From CAJPSE01 sp963514535 (GTDB lineage: Bacteria > Synergistota > Synergistia > Synergistales > Aminobacteriaceae), in assembly GCA_963514535.1 (NCBI GenBank), contig CAUPUB010000042.1:1-18820 (forward strand): a stretch of DNA of 18,820 nucleotides. The letters are read 5' to 3'. Shown here one piece after another: positions 7,613 through 15,163 of this stretch. Below the pieces are notes generated by a model. It ran no database searches. It was not told the DNA's origin and worked only from the letters and a program-made list of their open reading frames with translations. The position numbers were made by a program, and so were the translations under genes. Position 1 is the stretch's first letter, and each line of letters starts with the position of its first letter.

Positions 7613-7971
7613 TCCACTCGCCCTACCTTTATGGGGAGTTCATTTGTCGCCCCGTCCTGGAGCTTATAGAGGATGGCCAGCTCGACCACGCCGGGACCGA
7701 CGGCATCCACGCGCACGCGGTCCACCCGAACGCGCGGCTCCCAGCGGTGTAGCGCCTCTGCCACCGCCGTGTAGACCGCCAGCTTCCAGCCTTTCGTCAC
7801 GGGCTGGTCCACCAGCCTCGGGACCCTGGAGCCGTACTCGGGACGCATCACGCGCGTGCCGATTGGCGTAGAAACAATGTCCAGGATGGATTGCCGGATG
7901 TGGTCCAGCGGCTCCAGGACGGCGAAGCGCCCGTCCGAGGGGGCACGGGACATCCCGGTCCGCATCACCAT
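7609..7971 (-). CDS. W: Baseplate wedge protein W (GPW/gp25 family)
   Basis: A 120-residue protein with the GPW/gp25 pattern: DHIRQSILDIVSTPIGTRVM, then RPEYGSRVPRLVD, and a C-terminal beta region. T4 gp25 and P2 gpW proteins join sheath and baseplate wedge and have lysozyme-like topology without activity. Start choice is between ATG 7969-7971 and ATG 7963-7965 (sequence begins M-V-M); the first overlaps the holin gene end by 7 bases. The gene lies immediately before gpJ as in P2. Confidence 0.93.
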   Translation of the reverse strand: MVMRTGMSRAPSDGRFAVLEPLDHIRQSILDIVSTPIGTRVMRPEYGSRVPRLVDQPVTKGWKLAVYTAVAEALHRWEPRVRVDRVRVDAVGPGVVELAILYKLQDGATNELPIKVGRVE

Positions 7972-8561
7972 TCGATGCCGCGCTCCTCACATATCTGCCG
8001 CAGGCGTTCGTCCACTTCCTCGGAGCTCAGCTCCGAGGCCGGCTTAGGCGCTGGGGGATCCTCTTTCCTGCTTTCCTCCTGTTTTGCGGCGGTCTTGCGA
8101 GGGGCCGGTCGGGGCCTGGAGGGTTTTCCCTGGGGCTTCGGCTCCTCGATCTCTGCAGCGACCTTCTCCTTCGCCGGCTTCACGACCTGGCCGCCCCAGT
8201 GAATTTCGGAGGAGTCCCACGCCTTCTTTCCGAAGAGCCCCAGGACGATGGTTTCCGCCAGCGAATAGTAGGCCCCCGGCAGCTCTAGAACCGGGACGGA
8301 CACCCCAAACGACCCCAACAGCGGCACAAGAATGTAGTTGAAGACCGCCACACCGACGATCATCCAGAGGATCGCGGGAATCGCCCCGGAGACGAACAGG
8401 CTCCGGTGACTCTGCCAGGCCCGCAGCGCCCCAAATCTGGCCTCGACCTCCCGCACGTCTATCTCCCGCAGCCGGAGCTGCGCCTCGCGCTTCTCCTCCG
8501 GGGTAGAAATCAGGTCGTCCAGAATTTTCCCTATCTCCGGGATGGCGTCCAGAAGGTTCAT
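7965..8561 (-). CDS. Phage holin, 3-TM type (GTA_holin_3TM-like) with basic proline-rich tail
   Basis: A 198-residue protein using ATG 8559-8561, which overlaps the PAAR stop as ATGA. The upstream part of the open frame is only a shadow of the PAAR gene. The order is: an acidic amphipathic helix (residues 1-40, with LISTPEEKREAQLRLREI), FGALRAWQSHRSLFVSGAIP before the first membrane segment, hydrophobic segments around 56-75, 77-95 and near 100-117, then a long Lys/Pro/Glu-rich tail. This matches the three-TM holins named for gene-transfer-agent release, which permeabilise the inner membrane for the endolysin. Its place between the spike tip and gpW, inside the baseplate block, is unusual. 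The ~75-residue charged tail is longer than usual for such holins. Confidence 0.75.
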   Translation of the reverse strand: MNLLDAIPEIGKILDDLISTPEEKREAQLRLREIDVREVEARFGALRAWQSHRSLFVSGAIPAILWMIVGVAVFNYILVPLLGSFGVSVPVLELPGAYYSLAETIVLGLFGKKAWDSSEIHWGGQVVKPAKEKVAAEIEEPKPQGKPSRPRPAPRKTAAKQEESRKEDPPAPKPASELSSEEVDERLRQICEERGIEW

Positions 8562-8836
8562 GCTCTCACCCGGCGACCGTCGTTGACGTATACATTGGGA
8601 CTGCCCGTAATGATGGGGCCGCCGTGATCTCCCTGATCCCCGATGCGAGCCAGGGGCAAACCGTTGACGCGCACGTTGGGGCTTCCCTCCACCTGCACGG
8701 ATCCGCAGCTCCATGAGTCCGAAATCCTGTGTGCCGGTATGCCGTTGATCCTGACGTTGGGACTCCCAGTTGCCAAGGGATTCGGCCCACACAAGGCACA
8801 GGCCCCAATATCTCCAATTCTCGCCGTTCTGGGCAT
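8558..8836 (-). CDS. PAAR-domain spike tip protein
   Basis: A 92-residue protein starting at ATG 8834-8836 with AGGAGG 5 bases upstream. It is built of PAAR-type repeats: TGSPNVRINGIPAHRISD, EGSPNVRVNGLPLARIGD, and a final TGSPNVYVND. PAAR proteins form a sharp cone on the trimeric gpV/VgrG spike and help puncture the host envelope. Cysteines and histidines (CALC, HGG) may bind metal, as in known tips. It lies directly downstream of gpV, its expected partner. Confidence 0.93.
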   Translation of the reverse strand: MPRTARIGDIGACALCGPNPLATGSPNVRINGIPAHRISDSWSCGSVQVEGSPNVRVNGLPLARIGDQGDHGGPIITGSPNVYVNDGRRVRA

Positions 8837-8845
8837 AGTCGCCTC

Positions 8846-9292
8846 CTAAGTCGCATCATTCAAAAGAAGCTCTCGTGTCGCCTGGATGAGGATGTCGCCG
8901 TCCGCCATGCGGATATAGCTCCCGTAACTGTCCTTGATCTCCACGACGTGCTCCTTCCGATCCACCTCGATCCGCGTCCCGTCCTCGTACTCGATAATAT
9001 GCAGCCCCTCGCGGGCGCCGTCGGGCAACGGCATCTTGTTCGAGAAGATGCCCGGCAGCACGAACCCCTCAGAGCCGTCGCCGTAGGGCGAGAAGTAGAC
9101 CGCCTGCTCCCCGACGTCCGGATGCCAGAACTCCCGATCCTTCCCGGCCCGTGGGGCGAACCAGAGCGACAGAGGGGACACACGCTCACCGAAGCTCACC
9201 CGACAAAGTCCCTTCTCCGGCTGCACCTCGGAGACCACCCCGACCCGCAGAGTCTCGGATATCCGCCGCTCCAGCTCACTGCCGCCGCTCAA
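8846..9292 (-). CDS. V: Baseplate assembly protein V (central spike)
   Basis: A 148-residue protein with an OB-fold N-terminal region (LRVGVVSEVQPEKGLCRVSF and FWHPDVGEQAVYFSPYGDGS) followed by a repetitive beta segment ending YIRMADGDILIQATRELLL, typical of P2 gpV beta-helix spikes. The start is a TTG at 9290-9292, supported by GGGAGG about 8 bases upstream and by family alignment; no suitable ATG lies nearby. It overlaps the preceding gene by 17 bases. gpV trimerises and carries the PAAR tip encoded next. Confidence 0.92.
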   Translation of the reverse strand: MSGGSELERRISETLRVGVVSEVQPEKGLCRVSFGERVSPLSLWFAPRAGKDREFWHPDVGEQAVYFSPYGDGSEGFVLPGIFSNKMPLPDGAREGLHIIEYEDGTRIEVDRKEHVVEIKDSYGSYIRMADGDILIQATRELLLNDAT

Positions 9293-9791
9293 AGCGCTTG
9301 CCTCCCTCCGGCTCGTCCGTCGTGTCCGGCAGCGCTCTGGGGTAGATGTCCTGCACGCCCACCGACACGCGCCCTATACTCGGAGCCAGCCAGGCGTGGC
9401 CGGGCTCGACCTCGAACACCGGATACTCCGCCCGGAACAGCCAGGCGTCGTTGGAGAGGTACGGCCCCTCCACAGCTTCGCTCCTCTCGATCCGCACCTT
9501 CGCCCAGGCTCCGCCCAGGTCGATCCAGGGATGACGGCAAAAGTCCGCCAGCAACGGGGAGTAGTCACAGCGGGTCTTCTGGCTGTAAAAGATCACGGAA
9601 ATCTCGGCCGTCACCGTGCAGAAGATCGTCAGGTCGTTCTCCTCCTGCACGTTCGGGACCACCGTCCGGCCCTCGATTGTCGTCACGAACGTCTCCGGCG
9701 CGTTGGCGTCTCCGGGGGCCGTCTCCGGCATGGCCGCCACAATACGGCGCTCCAGCTCGGCGATAAGGGTATCCTCAACGCGAGGGATCAT
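9276..9791 (-). CDS. Putative tail completion/terminator protein
   Basis: A 171-residue protein with no family I can name with certainty. It shows an N-terminal helix (EDTLIAELERRIVAAMP), a beta-rich middle (DLTIFCTVTAEISVIFYSQK, HPWIDLGGAWAKVRIER) and WLFRAEYPVFEVEPG near the end, a layout similar to tail-terminator proteins that read as domain, strand, strand around a ring. In P2 the genes R and S for tail completion sit directly before V, and this gene has that position, so the call rests mainly on synteny. Its ATG overlaps the stop of the XhlA-like gene (ATGA). Confidence 0.5.
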   Translation of the reverse strand: MIPRVEDTLIAELERRIVAAMPETAPGDANAPETFVTTIEGRTVVPNVQEENDLTIFCTVTAEISVIFYSQKTRCDYSPLLADFCRHPWIDLGGAWAKVRIERSEAVEGPYLSNDAWLFRAEYPVFEVEPGHAWLAPSIGRVSVGVQDIYPRALPDTTDEPEGGKRFERRQ

Positions 9792-10045
9792 CGCTTCAAC
9801 AACCCCTCGATCGCCATCTTGATGAGCAGGGTGAGGACGCTGATCGCCAGGCCTACCAGGATCTTCTGCATGTTCGTCAGAGTCCTCTCCAGGTGGTCCA
9901 GCCGTGTCTCCAGGCGGGCCAGGCGGTCGACGAGGGAGACCCCGTCCCCCAGCCCCAGCCCGTGGGCGTTCAGCGCCCCGACGATCCCGCGCATCGTCTC
10001 GATGAGGCGTTCCATTTCCGTGTGCGATTGCGTACTCGTCGCCAT
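9788..10045 (-). CDS. XhlA-like small holin/haemolysin-type membrane protein
   Basis: An 85-residue protein: a coiled-coil-prone helix (about 30-60, with LVDRLARLETRLDHLERTL) followed by one membrane segment (KILVGLAISVLTLLIKMAI) and a short basic end LLKR. This is the layout of PBSX XhlA-type proteins that work with holin and endolysin in lysis. Start ATG 10043-10045 has GGAG 5 bases upstream. It stands next to the lytic transglycosylase, in keeping with a lysis role, although a second holin is encoded at 7965-8561. Confidence 0.7.
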   Translation of the reverse strand: MATSTQSHTEMERLIETMRGIVGALNAHGLGLGDGVSLVDRLARLETRLDHLERTLTNMQKILVGLAISVLTLLIKMAIEGLLKR

Positions 10046-10155
10046 CCCAGCTCCATACCCCCGTTTAAGCGTGCTTTAAAGACGTTTGAGAGAGACTTTT
10101 TCCTTTTCCGGGTAGACTTTTACCTGCCATCATCCCGGACGCCCCGCAGGGGCCT
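10046..10155. other. Short intergenic gap with small GC hairpin
   Basis: This 110-base gap between the transglycosylase and the XhlA-like gene is AT-richer than its surroundings and contains a small GC-rich inverted repeat (GCCCC/GGGGC around 10141-10154), with no clear T-run. No ORF with a ribosome site is convincing. It could attenuate transcription or hold a promoter for the lysis gene; nothing decisive is seen. Confidence 0.35.
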
Positions 10156-10776
10156 CTATTCGCCGTCTGCGCGGTCTTCCGTTTCGGCCTCGCCGGAGGG
10201 GGGCGTCTCCTCCGCCGTGCCACTCTTCCTCTTTTTGCGCTCAGTCCTTGCAACGGGCGATGTTTCAAGGGTTTCAAATTTTGAAACGACCGCTTCAAAA
10301 CGCTTTGCAGTCTTCATCACCTTGTCGACGTAGCCCTGGTTCGTGAACTTCCCGTCGGGCCTGCGTCTTGGCGCGCCGCCGTTGTAGGCGGCTACGACAC
10401 CCTCGATGCCGTCCCGCTCGAAATACTGCGACATCTTCCGGCCCAGAAACTCGATGCCGAGCCGGACATTCGTCTCCGGATTCACCAGCTCCGACAGCCA
10501 GCCGTCAAACCCCAGCTCGCGCGCCGTCGCGCCCATCACCTGCATCAGGCCCCAGGCCGTCTTCTGGCACATCCGCTCCATATCCACGGAGCATCCGGCC
10601 GGGCGCTTCGCCTGCATCATCGTGTAGGGGTACGTCGAGTTGATCTTCGTAGCGTGGGGATCTCCGCCGCTCTCCGCCTCAATGATCCCCAGCACCAGCT
10701 CGGGCGGCACCTGCGCACCCCGAGCCGTCGAAACAATCAGGCCCATAAGGGCCGCGTTCTCCAAAAGCCAGTTCAT
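10156..10776 (-). CDS. Lytic transglycosylase (SLT domain)
   Basis: A 206-residue protein. I chose ATG 10774-10776 with GGAGG 5 bases upstream over the longer in-frame start. The SLT fold is clear: LVLGIIEAESGGDPHA with catalytic Glu at residue 35, AWGLMQVMGATARELGF (GLMQ at 76-79), and VVAAYNGGAP near 140. It cleaves the MurNAc-GlcNAc bond in peptidoglycan with formation of 1,6-anhydro ends. A low-complexity charged tail (about 165-206: RTERKKRKSG, EETPPSGEAETED) follows. There is no signal peptide, so export needs a holin or it acts from the virion. P2 has its endolysin K in a similar place between head and tail genes. Confidence 0.88.
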   Translation of the reverse strand: MNWLLENAALMGLIVSTARGAQVPPELVLGIIEAESGGDPHATKINSTYPYTMMQAKRPAGCSVDMERMCQKTAWGLMQVMGATARELGFDGWLSELVNPETNVRLGIEFLGRKMSQYFERDGIEGVVAAYNGGAPRRRPDGKFTNQGYVDKVMKTAKRFEAVVSKFETLETSPVARTERKKRKSGTAEETPPSGEAETEDRADGE

Positions 10777-10792
10777 CGTTACCTCCGTTCTA

Positions 10793-10835
10793 TGGGGCTC
10801 CGCCCCAAGCCCCGCCAAGGGCCGTAGGCCCCTGG
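10793..10835. repeat. Two adjacent GC hairpins, REP-like intergenic motif
   Basis: The gap 10777-10842 holds two inverted repeats: TGGGGC-TCC-GCCCCA (10793-10807) and CCAAGGGCC-GTA-GGCCCCTGG (10815-10835, one mismatch). Paired stems like these between genes resemble dispersed REP-type elements. On the minus strand the first one lies just before the ribosome site of the transglycosylase and may modulate transcript stability or translation. Confidence 0.6.
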
Positions 10836-10842
10836 ACCCCGT

Positions 10843-11238
10843 TCAGATCACGGACACGCCGACCGTCCCGCCGGTGCGCCCCACCTCGCGCAGCGCCTCG
10901 TAGCCCCGGTTCTTCCAGTACGCCGCCAGTTTCAGCAGCTCGCCCGCGTCGTGAAAGACGTAATCCGTCAGGGCCACCTGGCGCGGGACCTTCTCCGCCT
11001 GGGAGAGATAGAACGTGTTCAGCACGGGCAGGGCGTTCGCCATCGCAAAACATCCCATCGCCAGGCGAACACGCCCCTCCTCCGCCTCGTTCTGGGGAAC
11101 CCGATCCCCCAGAATCGCCGATACTTCGGACATCGCGCTCTCGACGTGCGGCGCCAGCACCGAATCCCCCAGTTGAGCGGGGGCGGGCAGGTTTCCCAGA
11201 CGGCGCAGGTACGTGACGTCGATCTCTATCCCCGGCAT
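10843..11238 (-). CDS. Putative head-tail connector / head completion protein
   Basis: A 131-residue mostly helical protein. A short N-terminus (MPGIEIDVTYLRRLGNLP) is followed by helices (SAMSEVSAILGDRV, EEGRVRLAMGCFAMANALPV), and an aromatic loop VLNTFYL. Head-tail adaptors of the gp6/gpL type are small helical proteins at this position between capsid and tail genes. P2 gpL occupies the matching place, so the role is inferred from size, helicity and synteny rather than from a motif. It follows the previous gene with a 4-base gap. Confidence 0.5.
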   Translation of the reverse strand: MPGIEIDVTYLRRLGNLPAPAQLGDSVLAPHVESAMSEVSAILGDRVPQNEAEEGRVRLAMGCFAMANALPVLNTFYLSQAEKVPRQVALTDYVFHDAGELLKLAAYWKNRGYEALREVGRTGGTVGVSVI

Positions 11239-11242
11239 AGCC

Positions 11243-11515
11243 CTATCGGATCCACGACGCCCGCACGCGCCTGGCGCTGCGCTCGACGAAATCCAACCCC
11301 GACGCCGTGATGCGCGCCTCGCCGAATACCCCGTCCACCCCCTGCTTCACATCGATGAGATCGATGAACGTCTTCTCCTCCAGGTACGCCACGGTTCGGC
11401 GAAAGTCCGCTTCGTTAAGGGCCGTGTCCTTTCGCAGTTCTTCGAGAGACACGGAGGCGGGGTATTCGGCGCTCAGGCGGTTCAGGACGGTCAGCCGCTG
11501 CTTCTCCGCGCTCAT
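11243..11515 (-). CDS. Small winged-helix-like phage protein
   Basis: A 90-residue protein that reads like one winged-helix domain: two helices (KQRLTVLNRLSAEYP, SLEELRKDTALNEADFRR), a recognition-type helix (TVAYLEEKTFIDLID) and a wing with GEARITASGLDFVE. The last stretch is typical of small phage or YjcQ-like domains. It could bind DNA or simply use the fold in the virion. It starts at ATG 11513-11515 behind GAGGTGAG and follows the capsid gene by 18 bases. I cannot assign a precise function. Confidence 0.6.
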   Translation of the reverse strand: MSAEKQRLTVLNRLSAEYPASVSLEELRKDTALNEADFRRTVAYLEEKTFIDLIDVKQGVDGVFGEARITASGLDFVERSARRVRASWIR

Positions 11516-11533
11516 TCACTCACCTCGCTTTTA

Positions 11534-12478
11534 CTAGGGCTTGTCCCAGGCGATGACGGCCGCGTCGTCCACCGCAACCTGGAAGTCGAAGGAGCTGTCG
11601 AACGTGTAGTTGATGCAGCGTTTCTCGCCGCTGTACTCGCGGTACCGCTCCATGCTCGTGTTTACGCCGTAGACCAGGTTCGGCAGTGGCGTGAAGATGA
11701 CGTGCCCCCGCGGCATCTCGTTCAGGGGCACGATCTCATAGCCCAGGTAAGTCAGGTTCTGCTTGGCAAGCAGGTGCCCGAGTCCGCCGACCATCTGCCC
11801 GATCTGGCGCTGGTACAGTTCCGCGTCGCCGCGGCTCATCAGGAAGACGGTCTTGTCGCCCTTGTAGACGTCCGGCAGCTGCTCGACCATCGCGCTGAAG
11901 AGCCCCTCCCAGTTCACCGCCGCAGGGGTGCCGCCCGTGTGGTCCGACACATCCACCTTGTGGCTGTCGGAGGCGTCCTTCAAGAGCTGCGGCCAGCCCT
12001 TGTTGAGCTTGTCGAATGCCTTACCGGCAAAATCGTCCGCCGTACCCGTGAAGGCCAGCAGCGTCACGTCGTTGCCGTAGGTCTCCGCCAGGCGGCTTCC
12101 GACCATGCTCTCCAGCCCCGGCCGGTGCTGGTTATCCCGCAGAAAATCGAAGGGGATGCGGGCAAAGAGCTGCGCGTCCTTCATCTCCAGCTTTTTGCCG
12201 ACGTTGCCGAACTTCGTGTATTCGGTCGGCTCTGTGCCCTGTGGCACGCGCTGCAACACACCACGCAGCAGCTCCCAGACGTTCACGTCCTTGGTCAGCT
12301 TCTGGGATCGGTCCACCGTGACCCGGGAGAGGATGGGGCTGCTTTTCACCACCAAGTCGATGAACTTTTCGGTCTCCTGCGGCCGCAGCGTTCCGCCGAC
12401 GTTCACCAGTTCCGGCGAAAATTCCCCGGTCTTGCGAAACTCCTCCATGATTGCGCCAAAACTCTTTTTGTCGGGCAT
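11534..12478 (-). CDS. Major capsid protein (HK97 fold, P2 gpN-like)
   Basis: A 314-residue protein of the expected length for a major capsid subunit. The N-terminus has GGTLRPQETEKFIDLVVKSS followed by ILSRVTVDRS, like the conserved N-arm start of this capsid family. The middle contains the A-domain-type region (TETYGND-like RLAETYGNDVTLLAFTGT) and DKTVFLMSRGDAELYQRQI, and the end has FQVAVDDAAVIAWDKP, where capsid proteins often finish. It directly follows the protease/scaffold gene (11-base gap) as N follows O in P2. It ends with tandem stops TAG-TAA. Confidence 0.88.
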   Translation of the reverse strand: MPDKKSFGAIMEEFRKTGEFSPELVNVGGTLRPQETEKFIDLVVKSSPILSRVTVDRSQKLTKDVNVWELLRGVLQRVPQGTEPTEYTKFGNVGKKLEMKDAQLFARIPFDFLRDNQHRPGLESMVGSRLAETYGNDVTLLAFTGTADDFAGKAFDKLNKGWPQLLKDASDSHKVDVSDHTGGTPAAVNWEGLFSAMVEQLPDVYKGDKTVFLMSRGDAELYQRQIGQMVGGLGHLLAKQNLTYLGYEIVPLNEMPRGHVIFTPLPNLVYGVNTSMERYREYSGEKRCINYTFDSSFDFQVAVDDAAVIAWDKP

Positions 12479-12489
12479 CGTCCCGCCTC

Positions 12490-13320
12490 CTACAGAAAAC
12501 TGACGCCGTCGTCCGCGCCGCCGTCCACGCCCTTGGACATCTGGCCCGGCGTGGCGGCCTCCAGGGCCTTGAGGCGTCCGTCCAGCTTGGCGACAGCCTC
12601 CACTAGAGCAGGAATGCCCTCAAGCGCCTTCGCAATCTTCTCCACGGCCTCGGCCTCAGCCGCCTCTTCGCCAGCCGGCGTTCCCGCGCCAGGCTTTGTC
12701 TCAGCAGGCTGTCCAGGCTGGGCATTTTTTGCCTCCGCTCCCTCGACCGCCTTCAACAGGCGGGTAAAGAACTGCTCCATCTTTGCCAATACCCCATCCT
12801 CCCCCTTCCGCACCTTCGCGGCGTACCCGGCCATCGACAGGCCCGCCAACTCGCCCTTCTTCACACTCGCCCAGAGCGCCTCGTCCTCCACACGGATCCC
12901 CACCGCCCAACTGCCCTCCGGCTCATCCGGAAAGAGCGGGTCCGCTCCCTTCGTGATCCAGCTCTCCGCCACGAACGCCGCCTTGGGGTCGAAGTCGTGC
13001 TGCGCGTCGACGTTCAGAAGGCGCAGGCCCTTCATGAACCCGTAGGCCGCCTTCTCGATCTCGCCGCGCTCCGCGTACTCGCCCTGGCTATCCACCTGGC
13101 CGGGGCTGTAGACGACCCCATAGACCACGCGCTTCTCGTCGCTCTTCACGAGTTTGCGGAGCGGCGTCTCGAAGGCATCGGCCCCCTCGGGTTTGTCTCC
13201 ACCTGTTTTTCCATCCGGTGCAGGGCTTTGCCCTGCCTTCCAGATGATCCGCTTGCCGTTCGCCCCCTTCGACACGAGCGACAGAAAATCCACCTTCATG
13301 TCCCTCAGTTCCACAGGCAT
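12490..13320 (-). CDS. Prohead serine protease with scaffold tail (PBSX XkdF-like, Peptidase_S78_2)
   Basis: A 276-residue protein with two parts. Residues ~1-170 form a protease: VVYGVVYSPGQVDSQGEY, probable catalytic His108 in NVDAQHDF and Ser162 in GELAGLSMAGYA. This is the XkdF pattern of PBSX-like phages. Residues ~190-276 are Ala/Glu-rich with a coiled coil (EAVAKLDGRLKALEAA), as expected for an internal scaffold; P2 gpO combines the same two roles. The protease matures the capsid after assembly. It is the first gene of the leftward late operon, just downstream of a promoter, and is divergent from the portal gene as O is from Q in P2. Confidence 0.85.
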   Translation of the reverse strand: MPVELRDMKVDFLSLVSKGANGKRIIWKAGQSPAPDGKTGGDKPEGADAFETPLRKLVKSDEKRVVYGVVYSPGQVDSQGEYAERGEIEKAAYGFMKGLRLLNVDAQHDFDPKAAFVAESWITKGADPLFPDEPEGSWAVGIRVEDEALWASVKKGELAGLSMAGYAAKVRKGEDGVLAKMEQFFTRLLKAVEGAEAKNAQPGQPAETKPGAGTPAGEEAAEAEAVEKIAKALEGIPALVEAVAKLDGRLKALEAATPGQMSKGVDGGADDGVSFL

Positions 13321-13362
13321 CCCGCTTCATCGCCTCCCGTCGCGTTGTTCCTGCCTTGTGTG

Positions 13363-13391
13363 ATATTATTAAAATTTTATTTTCAAGACAA
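13363..13391 (-). promoter_or_regulatory. Promoter for leftward late operon
   Basis: On the minus strand a -35 box TTGTCT (13386-13391) is separated by 17 bases from a -10 box TAATAT (13363-13368). It would start RNA about 35 bases before the protease gene. The -35 box overlaps the left arm of the inverted repeat at 13388-13415, so a protein bound there could control it. Confidence 0.55.
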
Positions 13392-13413
13392 TATAAATCT
13401 ATATATTTATATT
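13385..13413 (+). promoter_or_regulatory. Possible promoter for rightward portal operon
   Basis: A weak -35 AAGACA (13385-13390) lies 17 bases from a -10 TATATT (13408-13413) on the plus strand. It would share its -35 region with the leftward promoter and start RNA about 50 bases before the portal gene. Support is limited to spacing and a good -10 box. Confidence 0.35.
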
Positions 13414-13415
13414 GT
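13388..13415. repeat. Perfect 11-bp inverted repeat between divergent late operons
   Basis: ACAATATAAAT (13388-13398) and ATTTATATTGT (13405-13415) are exact reverse complements around the 6-base centre CTATAT. It lies in the only strongly AT-rich patch between the divergent protease and portal genes, which suggests an operator for a dimeric late regulator. P2-type late activators also bind a TGT/ACA dyad, though with different geometry. Confidence 0.7.
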
Positions 13416-13468
13416 TCTGCGACATCAGGCCCCTTAAACTGACAGCGAAACGGAGAGGAGGCATAAAC

Positions 13469-14632
13469 GTGTCCGAGCCTATTTTCCAAACTATTCCAGG
13501 CGAGCGGATGGAGCCCATCCTGAAGGCGCGCGTATCCCGCCCCGCGGAGGGGTTTGGGGCGGGGTTCGCGGACGGCCTCGTCTACCCGCCGCTGCCCCTC
13601 TCACAGATCCTTTCCCTGACCTATTCCAATGCCTTCCACACCCAGTGCATCGCCCTCAAGGCCGACATGGCCGTGGGGCTGGAGTACGAGGCCCCGAAGC
13701 AGGTGGAAACCTTCCTGGAGTCCGTCTCCGGAACCGAGCCCTTCCTGGAGCTTCTGCACCGTGTCGCCTTCGACTGGGAGTGCACCGGGAACGCCTATCT
13801 GGAGGTGGCGCGTTCCCATAAGGGGCAGATTGGCGAGCTCTACCACGTCCACGCTCAGACCGTCTTCCCCAGGGTCCGCGAGAACCGCCTGGCCGGGTAC
13901 GTCCAGGAGACGGACGGGATCGTGGAGTTCTCGACCTTCGGCGCGCGGGACGGGCAAAACGAGCTCTTCGCCTTTCGGCGCTATACGCCCCTCTCCACCT
14001 GGTACGGCCTGCCCGAATGGGTGGCCGCCCTGGAGGCCCTGCGGCTCGACCAGGAGAAAAAGAGCTTTTACGCCGCCTTTTTCCGCAACTACGCCGTTCC
14101 GTCCCTGGCCGTGGTACTTACGGGGGCGGAGTTCGACGAGGAGACGGAGAAGACCATCCGGGAGGGATTTCGAGAGGTGAAGGGCGTGGACAATGCGCAC
14201 AAGACCATGCTGCTCTCCGTACCCTTCGAGAACAGCAAGATAGAGTTCCAGCGTCTGACGGCGGAGCTGAAGGACATGCCCTTCGACAAGCTCAGCCAGG
14301 CGACGCGCGAGGAGATCCTGGCGGCGCACGGCGTGCCCCCGCGGCTCGTCGGCATCGTCACCGCCGGGCAGCTGGGCGGCGGCTCCGAGATGGAGGGGCA
14401 AATGCTCTCGTTCATCGAGATGAAGGTCCGCCCCCGCATGAAGTACCTGGAGAACCGCATCAACCTGCTGCTGCGGGACGCGGGCCTTCCGGAGGAGTTC
14501 CACCTGAAGGGCATCACCCCGTCCATCCCGAAGGAGCAAGCCGACGCCAAGACAGAGGTCGCGAGTAAGGCCGCGGTAGAGGCGGAGATCTTGAAGGGGC
14601 TCGATATTTTGGGTGGGTTGGGTGGGCTGTGA
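13469..14632 (+). CDS. Phage portal protein (PBSX family, P2 gpQ role)
   Basis: A 387-residue protein. I chose the GTG at 13469-13471, with GGAGAGGAGG 8 bases upstream, over an ATG at 13412 that lies in the promoter dyad. Conserved portal features: LPLSQILSLTYSNAFHTQCI, GNAYLEVAR, KKSFYAAFFRNYAVPSLAVV, LKDMPFDKLSQATREEILAA and HGVPPRLVG. Portal dodecamers form the DNA entry ring of the capsid and the motor dock. The family is the PBSX-type portal that includes P2 gpQ. The gene is divergent from the capsid genes, as in P2, but it is followed by a gp10-like gene rather than the terminase gene. Confidence 0.95.
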   Translation: MSEPIFQTIPGERMEPILKARVSRPAEGFGAGFADGLVYPPLPLSQILSLTYSNAFHTQCIALKADMAVGLEYEAPKQVETFLESVSGTEPFLELLHRVAFDWECTGNAYLEVARSHKGQIGELYHVHAQTVFPRVRENRLAGYVQETDGIVEFSTFGARDGQNELFAFRRYTPLSTWYGLPEWVAALEALRLDQEKKSFYAAFFRNYAVPSLAVVLTGAEFDEETEKTIREGFREVKGVDNAHKTMLLSVPFENSKIEFQRLTAELKDMPFDKLSQATREEILAAHGVPPRLVGIVTAGQLGGGSEMEGQMLSFIEMKVRPRMKYLENRINLLLRDAGLPEEFHLKGITPSIPKEQADAKTEVASKAAVEAEILKGLDILGGLGGL

Positions 14633-15129
14633 TGGCCGGCGAGATCGACCTCCAGAAGGTCGCCCTCCGCATAGCCCATCGTATCCGGGCCATAGCGATA
14701 CGAGAGAAGCTGGTGCCGGTGGGGAAGGGCTCCAAGCAGTGGACGGTAACCACAAAACGCGGCAAAACCATTGTCGGCGGACAGACCAAGACCGGCGGCG
14801 AACTGCGCAAGTCCATCCACGTTTCCTCCGTCCCCGGCGGCGCGATGGTGGGGACCAACAAGGTCTACGCCCGCGCCGTCCACGAGGGACGCCAGGCCCT
14901 GATCATCCGACCCAGGCGCAAGAGGGCGTTGGCTTGGGAGGGGGCAAAGCACCCCGTTAAGAAGGTCTTCCAGCCGGCGCGGAAGGGCAAGCCCTTTTTC
15001 CGCAGTGCCGCGGACCTCTTCGAGCAGAACCTTGACAAGGAAATAGCCGGTATTGCCCTGGACAAGGAGCTGGCCGAACACCTGGCGGCCAACCTCCGAA
15101 AGCAGGGAGTGGACGTAAAAGTGCAGTAA
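14632..15129 (+). CDS. HK97 gp10-like head-tail/neck protein
   Basis: A 165-residue basic protein. Its ATG (14632-14634) overlaps the portal stop as TGATG, so it is coupled to the portal. The pattern TGGELRKSIHVSS, VGTNKVYARAVHEGRQALI, then a C-terminal helical part (FFRSAADLFEQNLDKEI) matches the HK97 gp10-like neck/tail-completion family, slightly longer than usual. These proteins sit at the head-tail joint. In most phages the gene is in the connector block beside tail genes; here it is on the opposite strand, next to the portal. Confidence 0.8.
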   Translation: MAGEIDLQKVALRIAHRIRAIAIREKLVPVGKGSKQWTVTTKRGKTIVGGQTKTGGELRKSIHVSSVPGGAMVGTNKVYARAVHEGRQALIIRPRRKRALAWEGAKHPVKKVFQPARKGKPFFRSAADLFEQNLDKEIAGIALDKELAEHLAANLRKQGVDVKVQ

Positions 15130-15163
15130 GTTCCTGCGCTTTTATCGCCTTGTGAGAACGGGA

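Noticed and set aside
11213..13045. 610-codon plus-strand open frame
   Set aside because: It lies antisense to the capsid and protease genes, which have clear family motifs. Its translation is rich in His, Arg and Val, typical of a GC-rich shadow frame, and shows no motif.
13601..14755. 384-codon minus-strand open frame
   Set aside because: It is antisense to the portal gene; its Leu/Gly/Val-rich sequence is the mirror of real portal codons.
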